A DNA stretch of 64,000 bases. Origin: UBA5336 sp964506685. Its GTDB lineage: Bacteria; Pseudomonadota; Alphaproteobacteria; Caulobacterales; Hyphomonadaceae. The notes beneath the pieces were generated by a model. The model was not told the DNA's origin. It saw only the letters and a list, made by a program, of their open reading frames with translations, and did not search any database. The stretch lies in assembly GCA_964506685.1 (NCBI GenBank), contig CAZDMQ010000006.1, positions 1 through 64,000 of the forward strand, written 5' to 3'. Below are positions 22,726-32,129 of this stretch, piece by piece. Within the stretch, counting starts at the first letter, position 1. The number at the start of each line of letters is the position of its first letter. Both the position numbers and the translations under genes were made by a program.

Positions 22726-24192
22726 CTAGCCCTCGTAATTGTCCGCGATCCAGCGCGACAGCAACCGCGGGCCGAAGCCCGAGGCCCAGCTCGGGTCGGT
22801 GGCGGGCTTTTCGCCTTCGCGCCAGGCCACGCCCGCGATATCGAGGTGGGCCCAGGGCACGCTATCCTTGACGAAGCGCTTGAGGAACTGGGCTGCAGTG
22901 ATCGACCCGCCGGACCGGCCGCCGATGTTCCGCATGTCGGCAAACCTCGACTTCAGCATGTTGTCATAATACTCGCCGAGCGGCATCCGCCAGACGGTTT
23001 CCCCCGTGGTCCGGCCTGCCGCTGCCAACTGGTCACTCAATGCGTCATCCGTCGAGAACAGGCCGGCATGCTCATGGGCGAGAGAAATCACGATCGCTCC
23101 GGTCAGTGTGGCCAGGTCGACCATCACCTGCGGCTTGACATGTTCCTGCGCGTACCAGAGCACGTCAGCGAGTACCAGCCGGCCCTCGGCATCGGTGTTC
23201 TGGATCTCGATGGTCTGGCCAGAGGCAGAGGTCACGATATCGCCGGGCCGCTGGGCATTGCCATCGGGCATGTTCTCGACGAGGCCAACTAGACCGACCA
23301 CATTGGCCCTGGCCTTGCGCTTCGCAAGCGCCAGCATGGTCCCTGTCACTGCGGCGGCGCCGCCCATGTCGCCGCGCATGTCCTCCATTTGCGCTCCCGG
23401 CTTCAGGGAGATCCCGCCGGTGTCGAAGCAGACCCCTTTGCCGACAAGCGCGACCGGTTTCTGGGATTTCTTGCCGCCCATCCAGCGCATGATCGCCAAC
23501 TGGCTTTCCCGCGCAGATCCCCGGCCGACGCCGAGCAATGCAGCCATGCCGAGCTTTTCCATCTCGGCCTCACCAAGAATCTCTACCTCGATGCCGTGGC
23601 GTTCAAGTTCGCGGATGCGGGCTGCGAAGCTCTCTGGATAGAGAATATTCGGGGGTTCATTCACGAGGTCACGCGCGAGCCAGGTGCCGTCGATGGCGGC
23701 GTCCTCGTCCTTGAACGCCTTGCGGGCGGCCTTGTCGTCGTCCGTGACCACCGTGAACGTGCGCAGGCTGGGCTTCTGGGCCGCCTTGAGCTTTGTGAAG
23801 TAGGAATCGAAACGGTAGGCGGCGAGGCGAGCACCAGCGGCGGCGGCGACCGCCTCGTCGGTCGACACCACCTCCAGCGCCATCGTCCTGAATCCGCTGC
23901 TTGCATGGGCTTTCACGAGCCCTGCACCGATCAGGCTGTAGGCATGGGAGTCCCGCGCCTTCGGTTTGCCGCCGCCGACCAGCACGACCCGCCGCACAGG
24001 CGCGGCCTTCGGCATGACGACAAGGGCCTGCTGGCCTCGCGCACCGGTGAACCGATCGGCCTCCAGTGCTTCGGCCAGAAGTCCGCCGCTGACCGCGTCG
24101 AGCGCCTCCGCACCGGGTGGCAGACCGCCACCTTCATCGACAATGAATGCCTGAATCTCCGCTTCTGCCGAGGTCTCAAAACTCACTTTCAT
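22726..24192 (-). CDS. pepA: Leucyl aminopeptidase (M17)
   Basis: A 488-residue two-metal cytosolic aminopeptidase. The start at 24192 has an AAGGAG ribosome binding site; an upstream in-frame extension is unlikely. The catalytic region holds GKGVCFDTGGISLKP, MRGDMGGAAAV and the NTDAEGRLVLADVL signature with its metal-binding Asp/Glu and the Arg. It is transcribed with holC and diverges from lptF. Confidence 0.95.
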   Translation of the reverse strand: MKVSFETSAEAEIQAFIVDEGGGLPPGAEALDAVSGGLLAEALEADRFTGARGQQALVVMPKAAPVRRVVLVGGGKPKARDSHAYSLIGAGLVKAHASSGFRTMALEVVSTDEAVAAAAGARLAAYRFDSYFTKLKAAQKPSLRTFTVVTDDDKAARKAFKDEDAAIDGTWLARDLVNEPPNILYPESFAARIRELERHGIEVEILGEAEMEKLGMAALLGVGRGSARESQLAIMRWMGGKKSQKPVALVGKGVCFDTGGISLKPGAQMEDMRGDMGGAAAVTGTMLALAKRKARANVVGLVGLVENMPDGNAQRPGDIVTSASGQTIEIQNTDAEGRLVLADVLWYAQEHVKPQVMVDLATLTGAIVISLAHEHAGLFSTDDALSDQLAAAGRTTGETVWRMPLGEYYDNMLKSRFADMRNIGGRSGGSITAAQFLKRFVKDSVPWAHLDIAGVAWREGEKPATDPSWASGFGPRLLSRWIADNYEG

Positions 24193-24301
24193 CTGCTGAA
24201 TTCTCCTTTGGACGCGCACCGTAAGCATCGACGCGGCAGGCGCAACTCGCTAGTTGGGGAAATCCCGGTCACCAGCCGATGCAATGGACCCAACTGCGCT
24301 C

Positions 24302-25462
24302 ATGAACCGCATACAGAGCTACCTGTTCCGTGAAGTCCTGCGCTCAGTCGTGCTCATTGTCGGGGGACTTGCTGTGCTCGCCCTGCTCGCCCAGGGCCTT
24401 TCGCAAACCGAGCTGATCATCGAGAACCGGCAATCGGCACTGACATATTTCTATGTTGTCCTGCTCGGTGCGCCGCAGGTGATCGCTCTCCTGACCCCGC
24501 TGGCCATCTTCATTGCCGCTGTCTGGGCGCTCAACCGCAGCCACGGTGACAATGAGATCGTCGTCGCCCAGGCCGCCGGCATGACCCAGTGGCAGATCGT
24601 GTCGCCGATCCTGCGGCTGGCAACACTCGCCGCCATCGCGCATCTCACGGTGAACCTCTGGGTCCAGCCCACTGCCCAGAGGGCACTGAGGGAGACGGTT
24701 TCCGAGGCGCGCGCCGATCTTGCGGCGTCGCTGATCCGGCCGGGACAGTTCACCCAGGCCGGCCCGGATCTCACATTCTACGCGCGCGAGAGCACCGGCG
24801 GTGACCTGCGCGGGATCCTCATCTCCGATGCGAGCGATCCGGCCATGACCGTCGACTACCTTGCCCAGACCGGCGCCGTGATCCAGATCGACAATCGTCC
24901 CGCCATTGTCATGCGCAACGGACAGATCCACAGGCTGGACGAGAACGACTCCCTCTCCATCCTCGATTTCGAACAGTACACCTTCGACCTCTCGCCGTTT
25001 GCCAGGGAGCAGGGCATCGTCAATCTCAAATCGGCCGACCGATACCTGCACGAACTCTTCTTCATCGACCGGTCCAGCTATATCGAGATGCAGAACGCCG
25101 ATGCCTTTTTCGCGGAAGGGCATGCACGTCTGACGACACCCCTGCTGAATATCGTCATGGTGCTGATCGCGGCCCTCGCTGTGGTGGGAGGGGACTTCTC
25201 CCGACACGGCTACGGGCGACGGATCACCCTCGCGACTTGCGGCGCCCTTCTTGTGGTGATCCTCCAGCTCGCCCTGCAATCGGCCAGCGTGAATGACCGG
25301 GCGCTGATCCCCCTGCTCTATATCCTGCCGCTCGGCATCAGTACGATCCTTGCCTATCTGAGCCTCAAGCAAGGCCGCAAGAGGTTGAAGCTCCGCGATC
25401 ATCGCCCCCCCTTGCACGCCTCTTCCACAGCAGCAGAATCCGGCTGGAGGGCCACGCCGTGA
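24302..25462 (+). CDS. lptF: LPS export ABC transporter permease LptF
   Basis: A 386-residue inner-membrane component of the LptB2FG exporter, which extracts lipopolysaccharide from the inner membrane. Three N-terminal helices (about 13-35, 58-80, 97-125), a periplasmic beta-jellyroll (about 130-270) and three C-terminal helices follow the family layout; FREVLRSVVLIVGGLAVL and NRSHGDNEIVVAQAAGM are typical. ATGs at 24254 and 24284 are alternative starts; none has a clear ribosome binding site. lptG follows with a GTGA overlap. Confidence 0.92.
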   Translation: MNRIQSYLFREVLRSVVLIVGGLAVLALLAQGLSQTELIIENRQSALTYFYVVLLGAPQVIALLTPLAIFIAAVWALNRSHGDNEIVVAQAAGMTQWQIVSPILRLATLAAIAHLTVNLWVQPTAQRALRETVSEARADLAASLIRPGQFTQAGPDLTFYARESTGGDLRGILISDASDPAMTVDYLAQTGAVIQIDNRPAIVMRNGQIHRLDENDSLSILDFEQYTFDLSPFAREQGIVNLKSADRYLHELFFIDRSSYIEMQNADAFFAEGHARLTTPLLNIVMVLIAALAVVGGDFSRHGYGRRITLATCGALLVVILQLALQSASVNDRALIPLLYILPLGISTILAYLSLKQGRKRLKLRDHRPPLHASSTAAESGWRATP

Positions 25463-26580
25463 GCCCGTTTTCCCGGATTTCGCGCTACATTTTCTGGCAA
25501 TGCCTGTCGGGCGTCGGCCTTGTCCTCGCCGTCATGATCATCGCCATCCTGCTTGTGGACGTGGTCGAGCAGCTTCGCACCGTCGGCAGCGATGTCGACC
25601 TGACAATTGCGCAGGCCTCCCGGCTTTCGCTCATGAAAATGCCGATGCTCGTCGAGCAGACCATCCCCTTTGCGCTGCTGATCGCTGCCATGATCGCGTT
25701 CTCGAGGCTCAACCGCCGTGCGGAACTCGCCATCATTCGCGCGAGCGGCGTGTCGGCCTGGCGTTTCCTCGCTCCCCTGATTCTCCTTGCCCTGCTTGTC
25801 AGCCTTTTCTCGGTCGCGTTTCTCAATCCGCTGGGGGCGAGCCTTGCCAGTCGCTTCGAAGAGACTCGGGCCAGCCTGCTGCGAGCGGGCGGTGCCGTCG
25901 CGCCGCCGAGCACCACCGACATCTGGCTGCGGCAAGGCGATGGGCGCAGCCAGATCGTGATCAATGCCGAACGCCTCGAGGAAAACGGTGCTGTACTGGC
26001 CGGGGTGAAGCTGCTCGAGGAGGAACGGATATACCGCGGCGGCACGCCAACCGACGACTATCGCTTCGTGCGCCGGATCGATGCCGCCCGGGCCCGGATC
26101 ACCGACGGGTTCTGGCAACTCGAGGATCTCGTCGAGAACGTCCCCGGACAAGTCCAGGTCCGACGGGACTTCCTTGCCATTCCGACCAGCCTTGATGCCA
26201 GCCAGTTGCTCGACAAGTTCGCCTCACCCAACACGATCGGGTTCTGGGACCTTCCGGGATTCATTGATCAGACCCGGGCTGCCGGACTGGACTCGGGACG
26301 CTATCGGATGCGTTTCTGGAGCCTGACCGCCGCACCGGTGCTGTTCTCCGCAATGGCCCTGTTCGGCGCACTTGTATGCCTTCGCCTGTCACGTCTCGGT
26401 GGCACGTCGCAATTGCTGGCCACCGGTGCAGCCGCGGCCATCGGTATCTTCTTTGTCACGCAACTGGCTGCGAGCCTCGGGTCAACCGGAGCGGTGCCAC
26501 CCATGGTGGCCGCCTGGTCACCCGCCCTGTTCGCCCTGTTCAGCGCCCTGACACTGATTGCCTATCGCGAGGATGGGTGA
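25459..26580 (+). CDS. lptG: LPS export ABC transporter permease LptG
   Basis: A 373-residue partner of LptF, starting with GTG inside a 4-bp overlap. It begins ISRYIFWQCLSGVGLVLAVM and contains the MKMPMLVEQTIPFALLIAAM helix and the RRAELAIIRASGVSAWRFL coupling region, with a central periplasmic domain and C-terminal helices. LptB is not in the window and is usually encoded elsewhere. Confidence 0.93.
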   Translation: MSPFSRISRYIFWQCLSGVGLVLAVMIIAILLVDVVEQLRTVGSDVDLTIAQASRLSLMKMPMLVEQTIPFALLIAAMIAFSRLNRRAELAIIRASGVSAWRFLAPLILLALLVSLFSVAFLNPLGASLASRFEETRASLLRAGGAVAPPSTTDIWLRQGDGRSQIVINAERLEENGAVLAGVKLLEEERIYRGGTPTDDYRFVRRIDAARARITDGFWQLEDLVENVPGQVQVRRDFLAIPTSLDASQLLDKFASPNTIGFWDLPGFIDQTRAAGLDSGRYRMRFWSLTAAPVLFSAMALFGALVCLRLSRLGGTSQLLATGAAAAIGIFFVTQLAASLGSTGAVPPMVAAWSPALFALFSALTLIAYREDG

Positions 26581-26661
26581 TGGGTCGGGGATCGCAAGGT
26601 CAGTCATTGACAAGCCGTTTCCACGGGTAAGAATCAATTTCATCGCTCAGGGGATTGAAAC

Positions 26662-27162
26662 ATGCCACAGACACTCTCGGTTGAAGACATCGTGACGAGC
26701 ATCGGTCTGGGGATATTGGGATTTCTGGCCGCAGTGATCGTCGGCATCGCCGTCGAGCGCTCCATGTCCAGGCAGTGCGGGGATTTCACGGGCAACTGGT
26801 ACGCCACGCCAATCGGCGCCTCCGACGCACCCGACGGCGTGTTCCGGCTGCAGTCTGAGGGTTGCCGCGTGACCGGTGAGTTACAGTCGGCCAGCCAGTT
26901 CGTCTCCCTTGCCGGGCAGGCTGACCGCACGCGCATGGCGCCGCGGATGGCGCGCGTCGAAGGGGTTCGCCGGAACAACGAGACCGGACAGGTGGACAGG
27001 ATGGGCATTGCGATGACCCTCGTCGCCAGTGGCAAACAGATCCTGTTCGAGATCATGCCGGAGGACGGTGAGCAGGCACCCGCCGCGCAATACCTGCTGA
27101 CAGAGCTCGGCGCCGCCGGACAGACCTTTGCCGCCCAGGAGGCGGATCGCGTTCCGAACTGA
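26662..27162 (+). CDS. Hypothetical single-pass membrane protein
   Basis: A 166-residue protein with one N-terminal membrane helix (about residues 12-32, IVTSIGLGILGFLAAVIVGI) and a ~130-residue soluble domain. After a CGDFTGNWYAT start, the domain has a regular alternation of polar and hydrophobic residues that suggests beta strands, resembling small ligand-binding or lipocalin-like folds, but no family is recognised. AGGGGA precedes the ATG. It stands alone after lptG; no functional link is visible. Confidence 0.7.
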   Translation: MPQTLSVEDIVTSIGLGILGFLAAVIVGIAVERSMSRQCGDFTGNWYATPIGASDAPDGVFRLQSEGCRVTGELQSASQFVSLAGQADRTRMAPRMARVEGVRRNNETGQVDRMGIAMTLVASGKQILFEIMPEDGEQAPAAQYLLTELGAAGQTFAAQEADRVPN

Positions 27163-27325
27163 CCGGGCTGCATCGCAGGGACCTGGCCCCGCGCGAGGCG
27201 CGCCTGCGGAACACCCCGATCGCACGAAAAGGCGCAGCACTTGCATTGGCGCTGGCCACGCCCTGCCGCGCGCGCTAACGCGGCGCAAGGCAGGCGAGAT
27301 GGAACAGACGGGGTCTTGACGCGCC

Positions 27326-28423
27326 ATGGCAGACGGTCGGATTGAGATGACAAGGGCAGATGCACCGGGACACATCCGGCGCCCGCTGATCGCGTGCGGG
27401 CTGGGTCTGCTGGCATTCCTCGCCGTGGCGCTGACTCTGTCGACCTGGCACCGGATGACCGCGCCGATGCCGGAAATCGCCGTGATGAGCGAGAAGCTTG
27501 CCGACTATCGCGCCATGGAGACGCCGCCCGACGTTGTGTTCCTCGGCTCGTCCCAGACTTTCCGCCACATCAACCCCGCGATCGTCGATGCCGGCCTGAC
27601 TGCCTGCGGGCTCGACCTCTCGAGCTACAATTTCGGCGTCCCGGCCCTGCGCGCCCCGGAGATGCAGTTGATCGCCCGGGAAATCCTGAGGTCAGCGCAG
27701 CTCCCGCAACTTGTTATCGTGCAGAATCCCATCCGTGCCGAAACCCGTCTGACCAACATGATGAGCGCGCGCGGGCGCTATTTCCGCGGCGGTGAGAGTG
27801 TCGGCGCGGCAATGGAGGACGTCCAGTGCTATACCGGCACTCGCTGGGGCAAGGCGCGCAGCCTGTTCAACAATCTGCGCGCCATGCTGGCCGAAGGGTT
27901 CGCACTCGGCCGGCTTGCCCAGGCCTTCGTGCCCGCCGACACCCCTGCCCCGCCGGCCTACAACGAAGCCTATCGCCGAAACGCCGGCTTCCATCCGGTT
28001 GAGCGCGACGGCAATGCCCACGTCGTCGCCCGACTTTCGCAATCGCCGATGACGCCAGACATCCTCGCCCGTGGGCGTGCAGGCGAAGGCTTCACACCGC
28101 CCGCGGGCGCCGCCGACTGCCGCGCGCGCCAGTTGACGCAAACACTGGACAGCTTCCGCGCCGCTGGTGTCGATGTCGCCTATTACGTTTCGCCGGCACC
28201 GCTTGACGTGGCCCATGACCGTGTAGTGACCGCAGCCGTGGCTGCTCGCAATCCCGGCATGCCGATACTCGATTTCAATGACCGGGCCGCCGGCGAGCGC
28301 TATTTCGAGCCCGACGTCTGGTACGATCAGGCACACATGGCCGGTGAGGGCGCCAACCGCCTCAGCGCTGACCTCGCTCGGGAGTTATGCGGAATTCTGC
28401 GCGCTGGAAGTGGGGACAGCTGA
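27326..28423 (+). CDS. Membrane-anchored SGNH/DltD-like protein of an O-acylation cassette
   Basis: A 365-residue protein with one N-terminal membrane helix (about 22-44) and a periplasmic SGNH-like domain. The nucleophile Ser is in FLGSSQTFRHINP, and a late Asp/His pair lies in WYDQAHMAGEGANRLS. This looks like the hydrolase/transferase partners of MBOAT proteins (DltD, AlgX, PatB types). An MBOAT gene follows 3 bp later and a second SGNH gene after that. The acceptor (polysaccharide or peptidoglycan) is unknown. An in-frame ATG at 27347 is an alternative start. Confidence 0.75.
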   Translation: MADGRIEMTRADAPGHIRRPLIACGLGLLAFLAVALTLSTWHRMTAPMPEIAVMSEKLADYRAMETPPDVVFLGSSQTFRHINPAIVDAGLTACGLDLSSYNFGVPALRAPEMQLIAREILRSAQLPQLVIVQNPIRAETRLTNMMSARGRYFRGGESVGAAMEDVQCYTGTRWGKARSLFNNLRAMLAEGFALGRLAQAFVPADTPAPPAYNEAYRRNAGFHPVERDGNAHVVARLSQSPMTPDILARGRAGEGFTPPAGAADCRARQLTQTLDSFRAAGVDVAYYVSPAPLDVAHDRVVTAAVAARNPGMPILDFNDRAAGERYFEPDVWYDQAHMAGEGANRLSADLARELCGILRAGSGDS

Positions 28424-28426
28424 GTC

Positions 28427-29830
28427 ATGCTGTTCGTCGAGCTGCGTTTCTTCGCCTTCTTCGCCATCGTTGCTGCGGCTTACTGGGCTCTGCGAACGAA
28501 TGCGCCGCGCAAGTACCTGCTGCTGGCTGCCAGCTATGTCTTCTACGGTGCGTGGGATGTGCGCTTTCTCACGCTGATCCTGTTCTGCACCGCGCTGAAC
28601 TACCTCGTGGCCCGCCATTATGTCGCCCCCGGCCATCGCCACGCAAAACTTGCCTTCTGGACCGCCATCTGGGCGAACCTCGCCGTCCTCGGTCTCTTCA
28701 AGTACTTCAACTTCTTCGCCGACAGCCTCGCCGATCTCGCCGCGCTCGGGGGAATCACCCTCACCCATTCGACACTCAACATCGTCCTTCCGGTAGGTAT
28801 CTCCTTCTACACCTTCCAGGCCATGAGCTATGTCATCGACGTGCGCCGGAAGCACATCGAGGCCGAGACCAGCTTCACCAATGTCGCGCTCTACATTGCC
28901 TTCTTCCCCCAGCTCGTCGCCGGTCCCATTGTCCGCGCTGCCGACTTCCTGCCCCAGCTCAAGCGGGCGCGGATCCGGGCCGATGTCGCTATCCAGCCCG
29001 CCCTCGTGCTTTTCATGCTGGGCTTCATCAAGAAAGCCTGCATCTCCGACAACATCGCCCCCTTCGTGGACGAGATCTTCGCCAATCCGGGCGCCTACAC
29101 CACGGAGGCGGTGGTCTCCGGCGTGCTGCTTTACGGCGTGCAGATCTATTGCGACTTCTCCGGCTATTCAGACATGGCCATCGCCACCGCCATGCTGCTC
29201 GGCTACCATTTCCCTAAGAATTTCGATGCGCCCTACCTGTCGCCGTCGATCACCATCTTCTGGCGCCGCTGGCACATCTCGCTGTCGTCCTGGCTGCGGG
29301 ACTATCTCTACATTCCGCTCGGCGGTAACCGGCTCGGCGACCTCAAGCGCGATCGCAACCTGATGACGACCATGGTGCTCGGCGGGCTATGGCATGGCGC
29401 CAGCTACAATTTCCTGATCTGGGGCTTCCTGCACGGACTTGCCCTGATCGTGAACCGCGAATGGGCGAGGCGCTTTGCCTTCCTCAAGGGCCGTGTGCCG
29501 CTGGCCGAACTCTGGGGCACGCTGGCAACGCTCTACTGGGTCTTCCTTGCGTGGATCTTCTTCCGCGCCAACACGCTGGCAGAGGCGTTGCAGATTGCAA
29601 CCACCTGGGTCACGCTGCGATCGTCGGGGACTGAGGACATGGCCTTCGCCGCCTGGCCATTTCTCATGGGCTTTGCCGGGGTGCACTGGCTGGGCCATCG
29701 CTACAGGGTGCTGGAGCGCGCCGAACGCGCCCCGCTCGAGCCCTTTGCCGTCGCCTATGGCGCGACCGCGGCCCTGGCCATTGCCTTCCTGCCAACCGGG
29801 TACCGTCCCTTCGTTTACTTCCAGTTCTGA
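28427..29830 (+). CDS. MBOAT-family membrane O-acyltransferase
   Basis: A 467-residue polytopic protein of the AlgI/DltB branch, with about ten or more helices. It opens LRFFAFFAIVAAAYWAL, and the conserved core contains PVGISFYTFQAMSYVIDVRR, YCDFSGYSDMAIATAMLLG, FWRRWHISLSSWLRDYLYIP and the catalytic His in TTMVLGGLWHGASYNF. These proteins move acyl groups across the membrane for attachment to cell-surface polymers. Flanked by SGNH proteins on both sides; no polysaccharide synthesis genes are near. Confidence 0.9.
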   Translation: MLFVELRFFAFFAIVAAAYWALRTNAPRKYLLLAASYVFYGAWDVRFLTLILFCTALNYLVARHYVAPGHRHAKLAFWTAIWANLAVLGLFKYFNFFADSLADLAALGGITLTHSTLNIVLPVGISFYTFQAMSYVIDVRRKHIEAETSFTNVALYIAFFPQLVAGPIVRAADFLPQLKRARIRADVAIQPALVLFMLGFIKKACISDNIAPFVDEIFANPGAYTTEAVVSGVLLYGVQIYCDFSGYSDMAIATAMLLGYHFPKNFDAPYLSPSITIFWRRWHISLSSWLRDYLYIPLGGNRLGDLKRDRNLMTTMVLGGLWHGASYNFLIWGFLHGLALIVNREWARRFAFLKGRVPLAELWGTLATLYWVFLAWIFFRANTLAEALQIATTWVTLRSSGTEDMAFAAWPFLMGFAGVHWLGHRYRVLERAERAPLEPFAVAYGATAALAIAFLPTGYRPFVYFQF

Positions 29831-29842
29831 CAGGAGGACGTC

Positions 29843-30706
29843 ATGCGCCGCACCGCAATCGGTCTGGCCGGCCTGATCCTGCTGCCGATCGCTCTCTATT
29901 CGGGCTGGAAAGCCTACACGCGCATCATGACCATCCGCCTCAGCGCCCCGCCGGCCTATTCGCTGGAGCTCTGCGCAGACGCGAAAGCGCGCGAGGGCCG
30001 CTCGGTGACCGTGGCCCTGGGCGACAGCCTGACCCGGGGCAACATGAGCCACAGCTATGTCGCCGATGCCCGCGCCCGGCTGGGCGATGGCCATCTCGTC
30101 CTCAATGCAGGGCGCAACGGACTGAAAATTGCCGGTCTCGCCGCCAGTCTCGATCCCGTTATCGCCTGCAAACCCGACCAGGTGACCCTCCTGATCGGCA
30201 CCAATGATGCCCTTCAGAAAGCCTCGTTCCCTGCGGACTGGCAAGCGGAGGCCGAGACCTTCCGAAGGATCCTCAAGCGGCTGCGTGAGGAAACCCAGGC
30301 CCGGATTGCAGTGTTTTCTCTTCCCTTCGCCGGCGACAATCCGGATGACGCCCTCAATCGCCGTGCACACGCCCTGTCCGCCGTTCTGATCGAGATCGCA
30401 AGGGCGGAGGGCGCGACTGTCCTGCCGCTGCGCACGCGCCAGCGGGCCTTGCTGCGAGGGCGCGAGCAGGCGGGTTCGGCGGCACGCCCTCCCGAATGCG
30501 ACAGCATTGGCGAAGCGCGCGGCCAGATGGCCGACATCATACCCCTTGTCACGCAGCGTGGCCGCACCGTGGACTACGACCAGCTTGCCGCTTCGCGCGG
30601 CCACTTCCTTGTCATCGACTGCGTCCATCTCAGCGCCACAGGCGCGGGGCCAGCCACCGATCTCCTCGTCTCGTTTGTCGATGAAACACAGGATGCTCGA
30701 CCCTGA
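29843..30706 (+). CDS. Exported SGNH/GDSL hydrolase or O-acetyltransferase
   Basis: A 287-residue protein with an N-terminal membrane anchor (residues 5-21). SGNH blocks are clear: block I GDSL at 60-63, block II with NAGRNG near 88-93, block III GTND at 119-122, and block V near residue 263 in VIDCVHLS. The family hydrolyses or transfers esters. It follows the MBOAT gene by 12 bp, so it may be the transferase or deacylase for the same polymer (inferred). Confidence 0.8.
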   Translation: MRRTAIGLAGLILLPIALYSGWKAYTRIMTIRLSAPPAYSLELCADAKAREGRSVTVALGDSLTRGNMSHSYVADARARLGDGHLVLNAGRNGLKIAGLAASLDPVIACKPDQVTLLIGTNDALQKASFPADWQAEAETFRRILKRLREETQARIAVFSLPFAGDNPDDALNRRAHALSAVLIEIARAEGATVLPLRTRQRALLRGREQAGSAARPPECDSIGEARGQMADIIPLVTQRGRTVDYDQLAASRGHFLVIDCVHLSATGAGPATDLLVSFVDETQDARP

Positions 30707-30796
30707 CGGTCCACAGGTTTCCGGAGGCTCTCGCTTCTGCCTATCGCCTTGTTGCGAATTGCTTGCAAGCCTGCCCTGGCACCGCCCCGGCCCGCC

Positions 30797-31243
30797 TCAG
30801 TCCGGCCGGGCGACATTCGCCGCCATGCGTTCGATGAACCGGACGAGGTGCTCCCGCGCCTCGATATCGTTGATCAGGAGGAACGACGACACAAGCCGCG
30901 CAATCATGTCACCCTCGGCGGCGGCATGATGGCCCGAACCTGCTCCGGCAGCGATGTCATTGACAGCCCGGTCCGGCATCCGGTCGGACGGCTCGCCATA
31001 CGAATCCACGCCAATCGGCATGATGGAATGGATGTCGACGCCGAGATGCTCGGCAAGCTTGAACAGGTTCGTCAGCGAGCACTTGCTCTGGGCGTCTTCG
31101 TACTTCTGGTATTGCTGGGGGCTCACACCGATCACCTCGGCAAGGGCGGCCTGTTTTAGTCCGCGTTCCCTGCGGAAGTGTCTCAGGCGATTACCCACAT
31201 ACCGATAGACCGGATCAACGTTCTTGGGCTCAGTATTTGGCAA
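30797..31243 (-). CDS. XRE-family transcriptional regulator
   Basis: A 148-residue regulator. The TTG at 31243 is preferred because GGAGG lies 9 bp before it and it removes a low-complexity upstream extension; the longer frame would start at 31372. The HTH domain (about 15-75) contains LRHFRRERGLKQAALAEVIG and VSPQQYQKYEDAQSKCSLTN, with LAEHLGVDIHSIMP after it, as in SinR/Xre-type repressors. The C-terminal part is short, with a possible second helix bundle. Two operator-like repeats lie upstream, in the gap shared with a divergent gene. The target is unknown. Confidence 0.8.
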   Translation of the reverse strand: MPNTEPKNVDPVYRYVGNRLRHFRRERGLKQAALAEVIGVSPQQYQKYEDAQSKCSLTNLFKLAEHLGVDIHSIMPIGVDSYGEPSDRMPDRAVNDIAAGAGSGHHAAAEGDMIARLVSSFLLINDIEAREHLVRFIERMAANVARPD

Positions 31244-31644
31244 CGCACCTGTCCTCCAATACTCCCGGTCACCAGAGCGAACGCGAAGGGTGCCATATTC
31301 ATTGGCGCCGGGCTCGGATCGTCTCGCGACGATTTCGGGCGGTCGAATGGCGCAGATAAGATCGCCGCGCAACTGCTTTCCCCAAATTCAATAAATCTAG
31401 GGTACAAATACCTTCTGCTAGACAAGTAAAGTGGACCCGCTGGGGCAACGAAATCCCGGAATCCGTTGTATCATTACCACACACCCGCGATCTTCAAAAA
31501 GTGAGAATTGTCTCATTTTTCTCTTTTTCGACGGTTTTCCCGTTAAATGAGTAATTCTCTTTTTGGTTGATTCCACCTTTGATGCACACTAGGATTTAGT
31601 ATATCGCCTCCCGAGAGAGGTGGAAAGCGGGCGGGCGATCGCGC
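31244..31644. other. 401-bp divergent intergenic region, A+T-richer
   Basis: This gap separates the XRE gene (minus) from the 31645 gene (plus) and must hold both promoters. A+T-rich around 31380-31610, it contains the two operator-like repeats listed separately. No convincing open reading frame or structured RNA was seen. Confidence 0.6.
31502..31560. promoter_or_regulatory. Two operator-like inverted repeats near the XRE gene
   Basis: TGAGA-ATTG-TCTCA occupies 31502-31515 and GAG-TAATT-CTC occupies 31549-31559. They are 47 bp apart start to start. The positions fit autoregulation and control of the divergent gene, which is inferred only. Confidence 0.4.
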
Positions 31645-32058
31645 ATGACAAAGCGCAAGACTTTTGAAGCGGAGCCGTCGCCATCGCGCACGTTGGCGGT
31701 CATGGTGTGCTCGACTGCAGGCACCATTGTGGCCGTGAAAGGCCTGCCCGGCAGCAGTTGCGAAACGTGGACCACGCGCCTGCCGGGCAAGGCCCTGGCC
31801 GGGTTCTGGCGCGCCGAGCCCGATGGCTGTGTAACCGAGCTTATCGAGTTGCTCATAAGCGAGTCCCGTCCCGGCATCGTCGACGTTCCCACCTATCCCG
31901 GCTTCGATGGTCCGGAGGACCTCCGGCTGCACCTGCGGCCGATCCGGCTGCGCGATGGGAACACCGCCTGTATTGTCGTCACGGTTCTTGCCGCACCGAA
32001 GGCCGTCCGTGGCGAACGAGGGCAGGCCGATGACATGCCTGACCAACTGCAGGACTGA
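31645..32058 (+). CDS. Hypothetical protein, possible PAS-like fold
   Basis: A 137-residue protein without signal peptide or membrane segments. The middle (about residues 50-125) alternates hydrophobic strands and helices, for example LAGFWRAEPDGCVTELIEL and LRLHLRPIRLRDGNTACIV, which could be a PAS-like sensory fold, but no family is recognised. Expression is probably from the divergent promoter region with the XRE regulator. The C-terminal 20 residues are polar. Confidence 0.5.
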   Translation: MTKRKTFEAEPSPSRTLAVMVCSTAGTIVAVKGLPGSSCETWTTRLPGKALAGFWRAEPDGCVTELIELLISESRPGIVDVPTYPGFDGPEDLRLHLRPIRLRDGNTACIVVTVLAAPKAVRGERGQADDMPDQLQD

Positions 32059-32129
32059 AGCGGCGGGCGAGAACCGATCGCCGCTTGCCGGCTCTGGCCA
32101 ACCCCCACATGGACGAATAAAGGGCGGGA

